From a bacterium (GTDB lineage Bacteria > UBP15 > UBA6099), in NCBI GenBank assembly GCA_029564595.1, contig JAKQPS010000051.1, positions 1-64,000 of the forward strand: a stretch of 64,000 nt of DNA, read 5' to 3'. The stretch's first letter is position 1, and each line of letters opens with the position of its first letter. The notes beneath the pieces were generated by a model. That model made no database searches, was not told where the DNA came from, and saw nothing but the letters and a program-made list of their open reading frames with translations. Below, one piece after another: positions 42,305-52,232 of the stretch. The translations under genes were made by a program, and so were the position numbers.

Positions 42305-42751
42305 ATGTCCGATAGCGGAAAAAGAATAGCGATGGCGTGCGACCACGCAGGATTGGCTCTGAAGAAGATACTTGCTGAAAAGCTCTCTGCGGAAGGGTAC
42401 GAGGTTGTGGATGTCGGGACGCACACTGCGGAGTCGGTGGACTATCCGGTGTACGGAAAGGAAGCGGCCAAGCTGGTGGCGTCGGGCGACTGCGGGCGGG
42501 GGATACTTGTCTGCGGGTCGGGAATCGGCATGAGCATAGCCGCGAACAAGACGCCGGGAGTGAGGGCGGTGGTGTGCACGGAGCCTGTTAGCGCGCGGAT
42601 GTCGCGTCTGCACAACGACACGAATGTGCTGTGTGTAGGAGAGCGGCTTGTAGGCGCGGGCATGGCGTGGGAGATCGCGAGCGTGTGGCTGGCGACGGCG
42701 TATGAGGGCGGAAGACACGCTAAAAGAGTGGCTATGCTGGAGAACGACTGA
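42305..42751 (+). CDS. rpiB: ribose-5-phosphate isomerase B
   Basis: The 148-residue enzyme interconverts ribose 5-phosphate and ribulose 5-phosphate in the pentose phosphate pathway. It begins IAMACDHAGLALK, has GTHTAESVDYPVYG, GILVCGSGIGMSIAANK with the catalytic Cys, and RLHNDTNVLCVGERL. Length is normal. GGGGAGGAA precedes ATG, and a TATAAT box is at 42242-42247. The next gene, an NAD(P)HX repair enzyme, follows after about 60 bases with its own TATAAT box at 42775-42780. Confidence 0.93.
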   Translation: MSDSGKRIAMACDHAGLALKKILAEKLSAEGYEVVDVGTHTAESVDYPVYGKEAAKLVASGDCGRGILVCGSGIGMSIAANKTPGVRAVVCTEPVSARMSRLHNDTNVLCVGERLVGAGMAWEIASVWLATAYEGGRHAKRVAMLEND

Positions 42752-42815
42752 ACCGGATTCGAATATTGAAAAGATATAATTGCTTAATTGTCAGCGTTTT
42801 GAAGGAGGCCGAAGA

Positions 42816-44375
42816 ATGAAGCTGTTGGACGCGGAGAGCATGCGCGAACTCGACAGGAGAACCATCGAGAAGACGGGGATTCCGGGCATCGTGCTGATGG
42901 AGAACGCGTCGCGGAGGGTGTTCGATGCGATTGAGGCGATTGTCGGAGAGCTTGAAGGAAAAAGGGCTTTGGTGGTTTGCGGAAAAGGGAATAACGGGGG
43001 CGACGGTTTTGCCGTGGCGAGATATCTGATGAACGCAGGCGTCGACACGACAGCCGCGTTGGCGGCGGCGCGCAAGGAAGTGAAAGGCGACGCGGCTGTG
43101 AATATGAACGCGTTTCTGAACATGGGAGGCGAACTGAAGCCGGCGACTGACGCAAAGGGGCTGGCAGAGTTGAAGAGAGCGGCCGCTGCTTCCGATTTTA
43201 TTGTGGACGCGCTGTTGGGCACGGGGGTCAAAGGGCCTGTGAGCGCGCCGTATAAAAAGGTCATTGAAATTATTAACAGGAGCGGGTGTCCGGTGTTCGC
43301 GGTGGACGCGCCGTCCGGAGTGAGCGTGGACGACGGGCGGGTTTTCAACTGCGCGGTGAACGCGGATCACACCGTAACGTTCGGCGAGGCGAAGATTGGG
43401 TTGTTCGTGTGGCCGGGATCGGAGAAGGCCGGAGAGGTGTACGTAGCCGACATAGGGATACCCGCGTCGCACAGCCGGGAGACACGCTCGAAAGTATATC
43501 TGACGCAGCCGGGGTATGTGAGGGAGCATGTCAAAGAGCGCCCGATGGGGGCGCACAAGGGGGATTGCGGGAAGCTGCTCATTGTGGGCGGCTCGAGAGG
43601 GATGTCGGGCGCGCCTGCGCTTGCCGGCATGGCCGCTCTGAAAATAGGGGCCGGATTGGTCTATCTTGCCGTTCCGAAGTCGGTCGCCTCGAACGTCGAG
43701 CGAAAATTGACAGAGGGCATAACGATAAGCTTGCGCGAGGACGGGCGGGGTAGGATTTCGGCATCCGAGTTGGAAGAAATAATCGCAAGGTCTGCCGCTG
43801 CGGGCGCGGTGGCGCTGGGGCCGGGACTGGGCGTGTCTCCGGACACGAGAAAATTGACTTTCAAAATGATAGAGAGCGTATCGGTTCCTCTGCTGTTGGA
43901 CGCCGACGCGTTAAACTGTGTGGCGGTAGATCCGGAAATATTGAAGGCGGCGGCAGGCCCGGTTGTGGTCACTCCGCATCCGGGAGAGATGGCGCGGCTT
44001 GCGAAGGCGAAGACGGCGGACGTTCAGGCGGCGCGGCTGGACACGGCGCGCTCTTTTGCGGCGGAGTACGGCGTAACGGTCGTCCTGAAAGGGGCGGGGG
44101 CCATTGTGGCGTCTCCTGACGGATGCGTCAGGGTGAACCCGACGGGCAATCCCGGAATGGCCACCGCCGGGAGCGGGGATGTGCTGACTGGTATGACGGG
44201 GGCGCTAATGGCGGAGGGAGTGGATGTTTTTGCGGCGGCGGCGTGCGCGGCGTATCTGCACGGGCTGGCCGGAGACCTTGCTGCGGAGAAACTCACCCGC
44301 CGAGCGGTGACAGCCTCTGATATCGTGCGTTTCGCTCCGGCGGCGTTGAACGAGACTCTTTCAGAAGAATGCTGA
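42816..44375 (+). CDS. nnr: bifunctional NAD(P)HX epimerase/dehydratase
   Basis: The 519-residue protein repairs hydrated NADH and NADPH. The N-terminal YjeF_N epimerase domain has MENASRRVFDAIE and CGKGNNGGDGFAVARYL; the C-terminal ADP-dependent dehydratase domain has VTPHPGEMARL and NPTGNPGMATAGSGDVLTG. Length is normal for the fused form. AAGGAGG lies before the ATG at 42816. It is followed by alanine racemase in the same direction, a common neighbour in many bacteria. Confidence 0.93.
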   Translation: MKLLDAESMRELDRRTIEKTGIPGIVLMENASRRVFDAIEAIVGELEGKRALVVCGKGNNGGDGFAVARYLMNAGVDTTAALAAARKEVKGDAAVNMNAFLNMGGELKPATDAKGLAELKRAAAASDFIVDALLGTGVKGPVSAPYKKVIEIINRSGCPVFAVDAPSGVSVDDGRVFNCAVNADHTVTFGEAKIGLFVWPGSEKAGEVYVADIGIPASHSRETRSKVYLTQPGYVREHVKERPMGAHKGDCGKLLIVGGSRGMSGAPALAGMAALKIGAGLVYLAVPKSVASNVERKLTEGITISLREDGRGRISASELEEIIARSAAAGAVALGPGLGVSPDTRKLTFKMIESVSVPLLLDADALNCVAVDPEILKAAAGPVVVTPHPGEMARLAKAKTADVQAARLDTARSFAAEYGVTVVLKGAGAIVASPDGCVRVNPTGNPGMATAGSGDVLTGMTGALMAEGVDVFAAAACAAYLHGLAGDLAAEKLTRRAVTASDIVRFAPAALNETLSEEC

Positions 44376-44450
44376 AAAGCAATTCAGCGGCAAATATTGC
44401 AGAGGCGGCGGACCGCCCTGATTACAACTAAGGAAAAGGAAAAGCCAGAG

Positions 44451-45605
44451 ATGAAGATTTTTAGGCCGATATGGGCGGAGATTGACTGCGACGCGCTGGA
44501 GCACAACGTGAGATTGATGAGGGAGAAAGTCGGGGCGGCGACGAAACTGATGGCTGTCGTCAAGGCGGACGCATACGGTCACGGCGCGGTGGCGGTGTCG
44601 AAATCGGCTTTGCACGCCGGATCGGACTGTCTGGCTGTGGCGTCGGTCGAAGAAGCGTTCGAGTTGAGGGACGCTGGAATCGCGGCTGACATTTTGATCC
44701 TCGGCTATACGCAACCGAACTGGGCTTCGGCGGTTGTGGAGGGGGGATTCACACAGACGATATATCATCTGAATCTGGCGCGCGCTCTGTCGGTGGAAGC
44801 GGAAAAGCAGAAGAAAACGGTGAAAGCCCATATAAAGATAGACTCCGGGATGGGTAGAATAGGGGTGGAGCCTGAACGTGCGGCGCACCTGATAAGAGAG
44901 GTCGCGGGGCTTGAAGGCATAGAGGTCGAGGGCGTATACACGCATCTGGCGACTGCGGACGAGCCGGAGAACGACGCGCACACGGACAGGCAGCTCGAAA
45001 GGTTCGGCGCGTTGCTGGCGGAGTTGGAAAAAGAAGGAATCCGGCCTCCTGTGGCGCACGCGGCCAACAGCGCCGCCGCGGCAAGAAGACCGGACGCGTT
45101 GTTCAATCTCGCGAGGCCGGGGATACTTCTCTACGGTCTTTCCCCGTCTTCGCAGATGAAGCCGGAAGTGTCGGATTTCAGGCCCGTGATGTCGGTTAAA
45201 ACGACGATAGTCGAGATAAAGACCGTGTCGCCGGGAACGAGAATCAGCTACAGCGGGACGTTTACCGCAAAGAGGCCGACGCGGGTGGCTACGCTTCCGG
45301 CGGGTTACGCGGACGGTTTCAGCAGGCGGCTTTCGAACAAGGGGACGGCGCTGGTCGAGGGAACCCGCGCGCCGATTATCGGCAACGTGTGCATGGATTT
45401 CATGATGGCGGACGTGACGGACGCGCCGGGCGCGAAGATAGGAGACGAGGCGGTTCTTATCGGGCGGCAGGGCGGCGACGAGATTCATGTGGACGACATC
45501 GCGGGGATTCTCGGCACGATAAACTACGAAGTGGTATCGCTAATCGGCAAGCGCGTAGCCCGCGTCTTTACCAACTACATGGCTGGCAGCCCGAACGAAG
45601 TGTAA
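44451..45605 (+). CDS. alr: alanine racemase
   Basis: The 384-residue PLP enzyme supplies D-alanine for peptidoglycan. The PLP lysine is in MAVVKADAYGHG (Lys38), the substrate strand HIKIDSGMGRIGV and the second catalytic base Tyr in GTRISYSGTF are present, and NVCMDFMMADVTD is the subunit-contact region. The start at 44451 gives MKIFRPIWAEID, the usual N-terminus; an upstream reading adds unrelated residues. Runs with the NAD(P)HX repair gene 5' of it. Confidence 0.94.
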   Translation: MKIFRPIWAEIDCDALEHNVRLMREKVGAATKLMAVVKADAYGHGAVAVSKSALHAGSDCLAVASVEEAFELRDAGIAADILILGYTQPNWASAVVEGGFTQTIYHLNLARALSVEAEKQKKTVKAHIKIDSGMGRIGVEPERAAHLIREVAGLEGIEVEGVYTHLATADEPENDAHTDRQLERFGALLAELEKEGIRPPVAHAANSAAAARRPDALFNLARPGILLYGLSPSSQMKPEVSDFRPVMSVKTTIVEIKTVSPGTRISYSGTFTAKRPTRVATLPAGYADGFSRRLSNKGTALVEGTRAPIIGNVCMDFMMADVTDAPGAKIGDEAVLIGRQGGDEIHVDDIAGILGTINYEVVSLIGKRVARVFTNYMAGSPNEV

Positions 45606-45632
45606 AACTCTTTGGCGCGGCCCGATGATTGA

Positions 45633-46811
45633 ATGAAAACTGGCACGATTAGAAAAGCGACGGTTTTTGCGCCTCTCGCGCTGGCGGCTGTTTTCGCGGC
45701 CTTGGCGTTTTCAACGCCTTGCAGGGCGGCGATTGTTTTCGCTTCCGACGAAGGCAAGTTCAGGCATCTGTATTCGGTGGAACTTGGAGGCGAGCCTGAA
45801 CTGCTCACCAAGAACGAAGACCCTGATCTGATGGTCATGCTCAACACGCATCCGGCTGTGTCGTCTGACGGGAGGAGGCTCGCGTACGCTTCTTACAGGA
45901 TATATGTGGACGAAGGGCTGCGCCAGTGGAAACAGTGGAATGGTTTGCCGCTTTTCACTATGGAGTTCGATCTTTATTTCTACAGCTATTTCCCGTCGCG
46001 CACTTATTACACGAGGCATAAAAGCCTGAACTGGTCGATATATATGCTCGACTTGGAGACTAGAAGGGAAAAGAAGATAACGAATTTTCTCTGGGACGAG
46101 GCGACGCCGCAGTTCATGCCGCGAGGCTCGGATTTTATTTATACTCTTACGGCGAACAAAAGCGTGTTCGTGCTCCGCAGCGGATGGTCGACTCCGGGGT
46201 TCAAACAGATAACTCTGGACGATAGTCAGGCCGAAAGCCCCATGTTGTCTCCGGACGGAAGGTTTCTGCTGTATCATTCCTTCCGAGGCTGGAACTGGGA
46301 TATTTACAAGTTGAAGATGGCGGACCTGCCGTCGGGCAGAGAGGAAACGCGACTGACCGCGACGAGCGGCGTCAATGAAATGTTTCCGCAGTGGGCTTCC
46401 GACGGAAAAAAGATATTTTTCATATCAAACGATGTGTCGAGCAGAGGGAAGTACGACCTCTATTCGATGGATGTGGAAACAGGCGAGAGAAAGCGTCTCA
46501 CTCAGGGAGACAACGTGGGAGCGGATTTCGCGGTGTCTCCGGACGGTTCGAAAATAGCGTATCTGACCGCCGACAGGAAAAGCGGAAGCTCTCTTGCGGT
46601 GATAGACGCAGACGGAGCGAACAAGTTTTTTTTGACAGGCGGTTCGGAAATAGCGAGACATCCCGCATGGTCGCCGGACGGTTCACAATTGGCGTTTCTC
46701 GTTGCGGGCAAGGGTCGGCGATTCATGCTGAACGTGTCCGACGCGGACGGCTCGAACCGCAATCCGGTGTCGGATATGTTATGCGCGCCTTCGCCGATTG
46801 TGTGGTATTGA
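45633..46811 (+). CDS. exported TolB-like WD40/PD40 beta-propeller protein
   Basis: The 392-residue protein has a signal peptide (ending near CRAA) and repeats of the PD40 type: AVSSDGRRLAYASY, MLSPDGRFLLYHSF, WASDGKKIFFISND, AVSPDGSKIAYLT and AWSPDGSQLAFLV. This gives a six-bladed periplasmic propeller like TolB, but the TolB N-terminal domain is missing, and an aromatic insert (about 95-135) interrupts an early blade. It follows alr by 27 bases. A binding or scaffold role is likely; the partner is unknown. Confidence 0.8.
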   Translation: MKTGTIRKATVFAPLALAAVFAALAFSTPCRAAIVFASDEGKFRHLYSVELGGEPELLTKNEDPDLMVMLNTHPAVSSDGRRLAYASYRIYVDEGLRQWKQWNGLPLFTMEFDLYFYSYFPSRTYYTRHKSLNWSIYMLDLETRREKKITNFLWDEATPQFMPRGSDFIYTLTANKSVFVLRSGWSTPGFKQITLDDSQAESPMLSPDGRFLLYHSFRGWNWDIYKLKMADLPSGREETRLTATSGVNEMFPQWASDGKKIFFISNDVSSRGKYDLYSMDVETGERKRLTQGDNVGADFAVSPDGSKIAYLTADRKSGSSLAVIDADGANKFFLTGGSEIARHPAWSPDGSQLAFLVAGKGRRFMLNVSDADGSNRNPVSDMLCAPSPIVWY

Positions 46812-46858
46812 TGTTTTACTGGCAATAACTACAATGCGCGACTTTATGGAGGAGAGAA

Positions 46859-47587
46859 ATGTTTGACGATTTCATGGCTAAAGTGGCAGAGGCTCTCGAA
46901 AAAATACGGCTGACGCAGAAAGCCGCGATAGAAGAGGCCGGGCGTTTTGTCGCTGAGACGATAAAGAAGGACGGGATGGTGCGCCCTATGGGAACGGGGC
47001 ATTCGCATCTGGTGGCCACCGAGATGTATCAGCGGGCGGGCGGACTGGCTTGCGTGTCTCCTCTGATGGAAGGCAACCTGATGATGCACGAGGGCGGACG
47101 CAAGAGCGGCGCGCTCGAGCGCCTTCCCGGATATGCCGCCGCAATTCTGGCTTACAACGACGTCGAAAGCCGGGACCTTTTGTTGATTATCTCTCAGTCT
47201 GGAAGGAATGCTGTGCCGGTGGAAACCGCGATAGAGGGAAAGCGGCGCGGTATGAAGACTGTGGCGATAACATCGCTGGCGCACTCCAAGAGCGTGCTGT
47301 CCCGCGCGCCGTCGGCGTTGCGGCTTTTTGAGGTCGCCGACGTCGTGATCGACAACTGTTCGCCGATAGGCGACGCGTGCGTCGAGCTTCCGGGGCTGAA
47401 CGACAGTGTAGCTCCGTTGTCGACCATTACCGGGGTTTTCATCTGGCATCAGATAGAAATAGCCGCCGTCAGCGCGCTGCTGGCCGAGGGATTGAAGCCG
47501 CCAGTGTTCGTGAGCGGCAACGCTCCGGGCGGAGAGGCGCGCAATCTTGAGATTTATATGAAATACAAGAACCGGGTCCGCTTTTAG
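46859..47587 (+). CDS. SIS-domain sugar-phosphate-binding protein (UPF0309-like)
   Basis: The 242-residue cytosolic protein is a single SIS domain. It carries MVRPMGTGHSHLVATEMYQRAGG at the start, LIISQSGRNAVPVETAIEGKRRG as the phosphosugar-binding loop, and VAITSLAHSKSVLSR. This matches the UPF0309 group, thought to bind sugar phosphates such as N-acetylglucosamine derivatives, with no proven reaction. GGAGGAG precedes the start. A short hairpin follows its stop. Confidence 0.8.
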   Translation: MFDDFMAKVAEALEKIRLTQKAAIEEAGRFVAETIKKDGMVRPMGTGHSHLVATEMYQRAGGLACVSPLMEGNLMMHEGGRKSGALERLPGYAAAILAYNDVESRDLLLIISQSGRNAVPVETAIEGKRRGMKTVAITSLAHSKSVLSRAPSALRLFEVADVVIDNCSPIGDACVELPGLNDSVAPLSTITGVFIWHQIEIAAVSALLAEGLKPPVFVSGNAPGGEARNLEIYMKYKNRVRF

Positions 47588-47594
47588 GAATCAC

Positions 47595-47610
47595 ACGGCG
47601 AGTTCGCCGT
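47595..47610 (+). terminator. possible terminator after the SIS gene
   Basis: ACGGCGA-GT-TCGCCGT is a perfect stem, followed by TTTCTCCTTT. The pyrimidine tract is broken, so efficiency is uncertain. Confidence 0.4.
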
Positions 47611-47764
47611 TTCTCCTTTGATTTGATAAAATGATAGCGTTACGGAATTGTATCCGCATATTTCACCGCGCGGGATAACGGCGCGCGCCGGAACCATCGC
47701 CGTCCGGGACTGTCTTATTAAATGACGGGCGCGGCTCGGATTAGATGAATGAGGAGTCGAGAGC

Positions 47765-50700
47765 ATGAGAAAAAACAAGTTGAGAATGTTTCTGATCGCT
47801 GTCGCGGCGATGTCCGCGGCATTTTTCCCCGGACATCTTCAGAGCAGGCAGACGGAAACGCTTTATATCTCGATGCAGGGAGATTTCGAGCCGGGCGAGG
47901 AGATGCGGGGCGATTTAAGCGGCAACGTGTCGTCGGCGGAATTTGCTCTGTACAAAATCGATATTTATGAGGCGCTTGAGAAGAGCGATGGCTCCGGATG
48001 GGCCGATAACTCCGAATTGAAGCTCAAAAAGGCCGAACTTGTTCGAAAATGGACAGTTCAGTTGCGAGGCAGGGGGGAGAGGAACGAGTGGCGGAGCGCG
48101 GAAATCAGCATGGACAATCCGGGGCCGGGGGCGTACGCGCTTCAGGCGACGGGGGGAACGGCCGCGTCGTATAAGTTGCTGATAGTCAGCGATATCGCGA
48201 TGCTCGTCAGATGGGACGATGAGAAGGCGGTCGTGTTTGTTGCGGACAGGCGGACGGGCGCTGGCGCGGCTGGCGCGGCGGTTTCCGCCTTTATCGACGG
48301 CAAGTGGATCAGACTCGCGTGCGACAACAATGGAATGACGGAATTTGAAGCGCCCGGCTCCGGCTCGATCCCGGTTGTGGCGGAAAAGAGCGGCAGTTTC
48401 GCAGCGTCGAATTTTTACTCGTACGGAGAATCGCCTTACGAAAAACAGAAAGTCTATATTTACACCGATAGGCCGGTCTACAGGCCGGGACAGAAGGTGA
48501 ATATCAAGGGCGTCGCAAGGCTCCGGGACGGCTCGGAATATTCGCTTCCATCGGCTGGTTCCGTGAGGGTGTTTATCGACGATCCGCGCGGCAACAAGGT
48601 GTTCGATGAAGAGGCCGGTCTTTCTGAATTCGGGACGTTCTCGGCGGCTTATTCCCCGAAAGGCGGCGCTCCGCTGGGCCATTACTCGATAAGAGTTGAG
48701 TTCGCGGGCGTTGTTCAATACCACAACTTCTTGGTTGAGGAATACAGAAAGCCGGAACATGAGATAACTGTTGTCGCCGCGAGGGACAGGATAGTCATGG
48801 GAGAGCCTCTCGAATTCTCAATAAAAGCGCATTATTACTTCGGCGAGCCTGTGAAAAACGCCGAAGTTTCTTACGAGATATACGGGCGGAGGATATGGGA
48901 GGCCGGGATATTGAGGGGCGGGGCGGCGGAGTACCAGTGGTACTATGACCAAGACCGGGGAGGCTCCCGATGGTGGGGGTATCGAGGCGAACAGGTGGCT
49001 TCAGGCGGCGGAACAACGGACGAGAACGGCGCGATGGAGGTAGTGTTCGCGGACACGAACGCCGAGCAGGACATGGAGTACACTCTCGTCGCGCGGGTGA
49101 CGGAGGCCGGAAGGAGAGAGGCGCAGGGAGAAGGCTCGGCGCGCGTTTACAGAGGCGAATACAAGCTGTCTGTCCGCCCCGACCGTTATATGGCGAGGCC
49201 CGGAGATAAAGCGAGCGCGCTTGTGGGCGCGACGGACCTTTTCGGCGCTCCGGTTTCCCGCAAGGTCGATGTGAGGATTGATATAGTGTCATGGGAGGAC
49301 GGCGCGCGCTCGGTGAAGAATGTTGCGCAAACGCAAGTTGAGACGTCTTCCGCCACCGGCGAGGCGTCAATTGAATTCACGCCTGACGAACCGGGATACT
49401 ACGAGATAACCGCGTCCGGAAAGAGCGCGGCGGGGTATGTGTTCTCGGAGACAGCCGGACTCTACGTGTCCGACAGGGGCGCGCGCTACAGGTGGGGGGC
49501 GTCTCGCGATATTGAAATTATCCTCGACAAGGACAGCTATGCGGAAGGGGAGGAAGTCAACGCGCTGATAATATGGAGCGCGGGGGACGCGGACGCGCTT
49601 GCGACGCTAGAGGCGGAAGGCATCATCGACAGCAAGGCGCTGAAGTTCGAGAACGGCGCGGCGCATTACTCTTTTAAAGTCGGGCCAGAACACAAACCCA
49701 ATGTTTATCTGACTGTCTCAGCGTTCAGGGACAACAATCTTCTGACGCAGACGATGAATATCGTGTGCCCGCCCACAGAGAATTTTTTGGATTTAAAAAT
49801 CATCTCGGACAAGGCCGTCTATAAGCCGGGAGAACTCGCCCGCGTCACAGTGGAGGCGCGAGACAGAGACGGAAATCCTGTGTCTGCCGAACTCTCCATT
49901 GGAGTTGTGGACGAGTCGATCTACGCGGTCAGGCCGGACGACACGACGGACATTCGCGAGTTTTTCTATGGAAGGCGATACTCGAGGGTAGGCATGGCAT
50001 CGTCCTTGTGGTTCATGGGGGGCGGCCGGGGAATGGTGGCGGACATGGCGGCTCCGGCGGCGGCTCCCCAAGCGGAGGGGAATCTGGCGTTCGCGGGAAG
50101 GGCTAAGAGCGAGAAGTCGGCAGGCGGCGAGTTCGCGCCCGCGCAGATTCGCAGTTATTTTCCGGACACCGCGCACTGGGCCGCGCATCTGATAACAGAT
50201 GAGGAAGGCCGGGCGACGGCCGAGTTCATGATGCCGGACTCGCTCACTTCATGGAGAGTGGCCACAAGGGCGGCGACCGCGCAAACGGCGGTCGGCCAAA
50301 CAACGTCCGACGTCGCGACCCGGAAAAACCTTATGGTTCGCCTCAGGACGCCGCGATTCTTCACTCAGGGCGACAAGTTGCGCGTGACTGCGCTGATTGA
50401 CAACTATCTCGACGCCGACAAGGAAGTCCTCGCGGTTCTGAACGCCACTGGTTTGAGGCTGCTGGAAAAGAACGAGAAGACAGTCCGGGTAAAAGCAGTA
50501 GGAAACGCGCTCGTGGAATGGAGCGCGGTCGTGGAGACGCCCGGCTCCGCTTGGGTGACGGCCAAGGCTCTCTCAGACGAGGAATCCGACGCTATGCAGT
50601 TGACCATCCCTGTGTTGCCCAGAGGCGCGAGGGGCGGAGAAACGGCGGCGGGCGAGGCGGGCGCGCGCGCGGCTCTGTCTCTGAAGCTTCCTCAAAACCG

Positions 50701-52222
50701 CATCGCGGGCACGGAGAGCCTGAAGATAAAACTCGCTCCTTCGTTGACCGGAGGCATGTTCGCCGCGTTTGAGTATCTGGCGGACTATCCTTACGGATGC
50801 GTGGAACAGACTATGAGCCGGTTTTTGCCGAACGCGGTTATGGCGGAGGCTCTTCAGAAGGCCGGAAAGCCTCTTACGGGCAAGCTTAAAGAGCTGCCGG
50901 ACATGGCGGCGAAGGGCTATGAGCGTCTCGCGGATATGCAGAACGAGGACGGGAGCTGGGGATGGTGGAAGGGCGACGAGCGGAACGCGATGATAACCGC
51001 TTACGTGGTGTTCGGTCTTGCGCGGGCGGCAAGGGCGGATTTTACTCCGCCGGAAGGAATGCTGCCGAGGGGCGCGGCCGCTCTTGAGAATATGTTCGGG
51101 GCGCTGAAAGACCCTGACGAGAAAGCTTACGTCCTGTTTGCTCTGGCGCAGGCGGGATACGCGGAAGGCGAACGAGGAACCATCCGCATGAATAACGGCA
51201 TGGACAGGGCGGGCGAAGCTAAAAAACTTTACTCGTCGCGGGAAAAGCTGACACACTACGGAAAGGCTCTACTGGGGATAGCCTGTTCGGAACTCGGCAT
51301 GAAAGACGAGGCGAAAAAGATAGCGGGCGAGCTTGCGAAGTCTGCTGAGGTCACGGCTTCCGCCGCAAGCTGGAAGACGAAAACGGACAGATACAGATGG
51401 ACGGACAACGCGGTGGAGACTGCGGCGTTCGCCTTGATGGCGATACTCGAAGCCGACGCGAAAAATCCCGTCGCGTCGAAGGCGGCGAACTTCATAAACA
51501 TGTCGCGGATGGGCGACGGATGGCGCTCGACAAGAGACACCGCCGCCGCTCTTCTCGCTCTGACGATGTTCATGGAAAAGCGCGAATCTGGCGCGACGAA
51601 TTTCAGCTATGTCGTCACCGTGAACGGAGTTGAGGCGGGAAAGGGAGAAATGACCGCCGCAGACATCGACGGCGAAGGCGTTGTGATCGACGCCACGCGC
51701 CTCGCCGCTCCGGGAAACAACAAAATCGTTATCGAAAAGTCGGGCGAGGGAAATCTTTATTACAACGCGGCTTTGAACTACCACGAGGCGGCGGACTTCC
51801 TGAAGTCGAAGGACAACGGCATCAAAGTGGAAAGATGGTATTCTTGGGACGCCGAAGGAAAGAAAAAACTCGGAGCCTCGACAAGATTGAGAACCGGGGA
51901 TCGGATATGGTCGCACGTCAGAATCCGGCCCCGCGCGGCTTTCGACTATGTGATGGTGGAGAACTACCTTCCCAGCGGTTTCGAAGTGGACAGGGACGAA
52001 CGCGGATTTCCCGGCTATTATTACTGGACCAACCGGGAGATTAGAGACGACCGCGTCGTGGCGTTTCTGACGCGAATGTGGGACAGGGAATATGTCATGA
52101 GCGTGTCGATGCGGGCGGAGACTCCGGGCGAGGTGACGGCGATGCCTTGCGCCGCCGAACTAATGTACTTTCCGGAAGTTAACGGCAGGTCGTCGGAAGC
52201 CAAGTTTATCATTGAGGAATAG
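47765..52222 (+). CDS. bacterial alpha-2-macroglobulin with intact thioester
   Basis: The 1485-residue exported protein is a protease-trapping alpha-2-macroglobulin. After a signal peptide (about 1-28) come macroglobulin domains with YIYTDRPVYRPGQKVNIKG and further beta-sandwich domains, then the bait-type MG7 entry (AHLITDEEGRATAEFMMPDS) and the thioester PYGCVEQTMSRFLPN (Cys1012, Gln1015), so covalent trapping is possible. The following alpha/alpha barrel (WGWWKGDERNAMITAY) is complete. Location is periplasmic, probably lipid-free. GAGGAG precedes ATG. A PBP1C partner, common for this family, is absent; instead a glycyl-radical activase gene lies 10 bases downstream. Confidence 0.92.
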   Translation: MRKNKLRMFLIAVAAMSAAFFPGHLQSRQTETLYISMQGDFEPGEEMRGDLSGNVSSAEFALYKIDIYEALEKSDGSGWADNSELKLKKAELVRKWTVQLRGRGERNEWRSAEISMDNPGPGAYALQATGGTAASYKLLIVSDIAMLVRWDDEKAVVFVADRRTGAGAAGAAVSAFIDGKWIRLACDNNGMTEFEAPGSGSIPVVAEKSGSFAASNFYSYGESPYEKQKVYIYTDRPVYRPGQKVNIKGVARLRDGSEYSLPSAGSVRVFIDDPRGNKVFDEEAGLSEFGTFSAAYSPKGGAPLGHYSIRVEFAGVVQYHNFLVEEYRKPEHEITVVAARDRIVMGEPLEFSIKAHYYFGEPVKNAEVSYEIYGRRIWEAGILRGGAAEYQWYYDQDRGGSRWWGYRGEQVASGGGTTDENGAMEVVFADTNAEQDMEYTLVARVTEAGRREAQGEGSARVYRGEYKLSVRPDRYMARPGDKASALVGATDLFGAPVSRKVDVRIDIVSWEDGARSVKNVAQTQVETSSATGEASIEFTPDEPGYYEITASGKSAAGYVFSETAGLYVSDRGARYRWGASRDIEIILDKDSYAEGEEVNALIIWSAGDADALATLEAEGIIDSKALKFENGAAHYSFKVGPEHKPNVYLTVSAFRDNNLLTQTMNIVCPPTENFLDLKIISDKAVYKPGELARVTVEARDRDGNPVSAELSIGVVDESIYAVRPDDTTDIREFFYGRRYSRVGMASSLWFMGGGRGMVADMAAPAAAPQAEGNLAFAGRAKSEKSAGGEFAPAQIRSYFPDTAHWAAHLITDEEGRATAEFMMPDSLTSWRVATRAATAQTAVGQTTSDVATRKNLMVRLRTPRFFTQGDKLRVTALIDNYLDADKEVLAVLNATGLRLLEKNEKTVRVKAVGNALVEWSAVVETPGSAWVTAKALSDEESDAMQLTIPVLPRGARGGETAAGEAGARAALSLKLPQNRIAGTESLKIKLAPSLTGGMFAAFEYLADYPYGCVEQTMSRFLPNAVMAEALQKAGKPLTGKLKELPDMAAKGYERLADMQNEDGSWGWWKGDERNAMITAYVVFGLARAARADFTPPEGMLPRGAAALENMFGALKDPDEKAYVLFALAQAGYAEGERGTIRMNNGMDRAGEAKKLYSSREKLTHYGKALLGIACSELGMKDEAKKIAGELAKSAEVTASAASWKTKTDRYRWTDNAVETAAFALMAILEADAKNPVASKAANFINMSRMGDGWRSTRDTAAALLALTMFMEKRESGATNFSYVVTVNGVEAGKGEMTAADIDGEGVVIDATRLAAPGNNKIVIEKSGEGNLYYNAALNYHEAADFLKSKDNGIKVERWYSWDAEGKKKLGASTRLRTGDRIWSHVRIRPRAAFDYVMVENYLPSGFEVDRDERGFPGYYYWTNREIRDDRVVAFLTRMWDREYVMSVSMRAETPGEVTAMPCAAELMYFPEVNGRSSEAKFIIEE

Positions 52223-52232
52223 CAGGCAATAA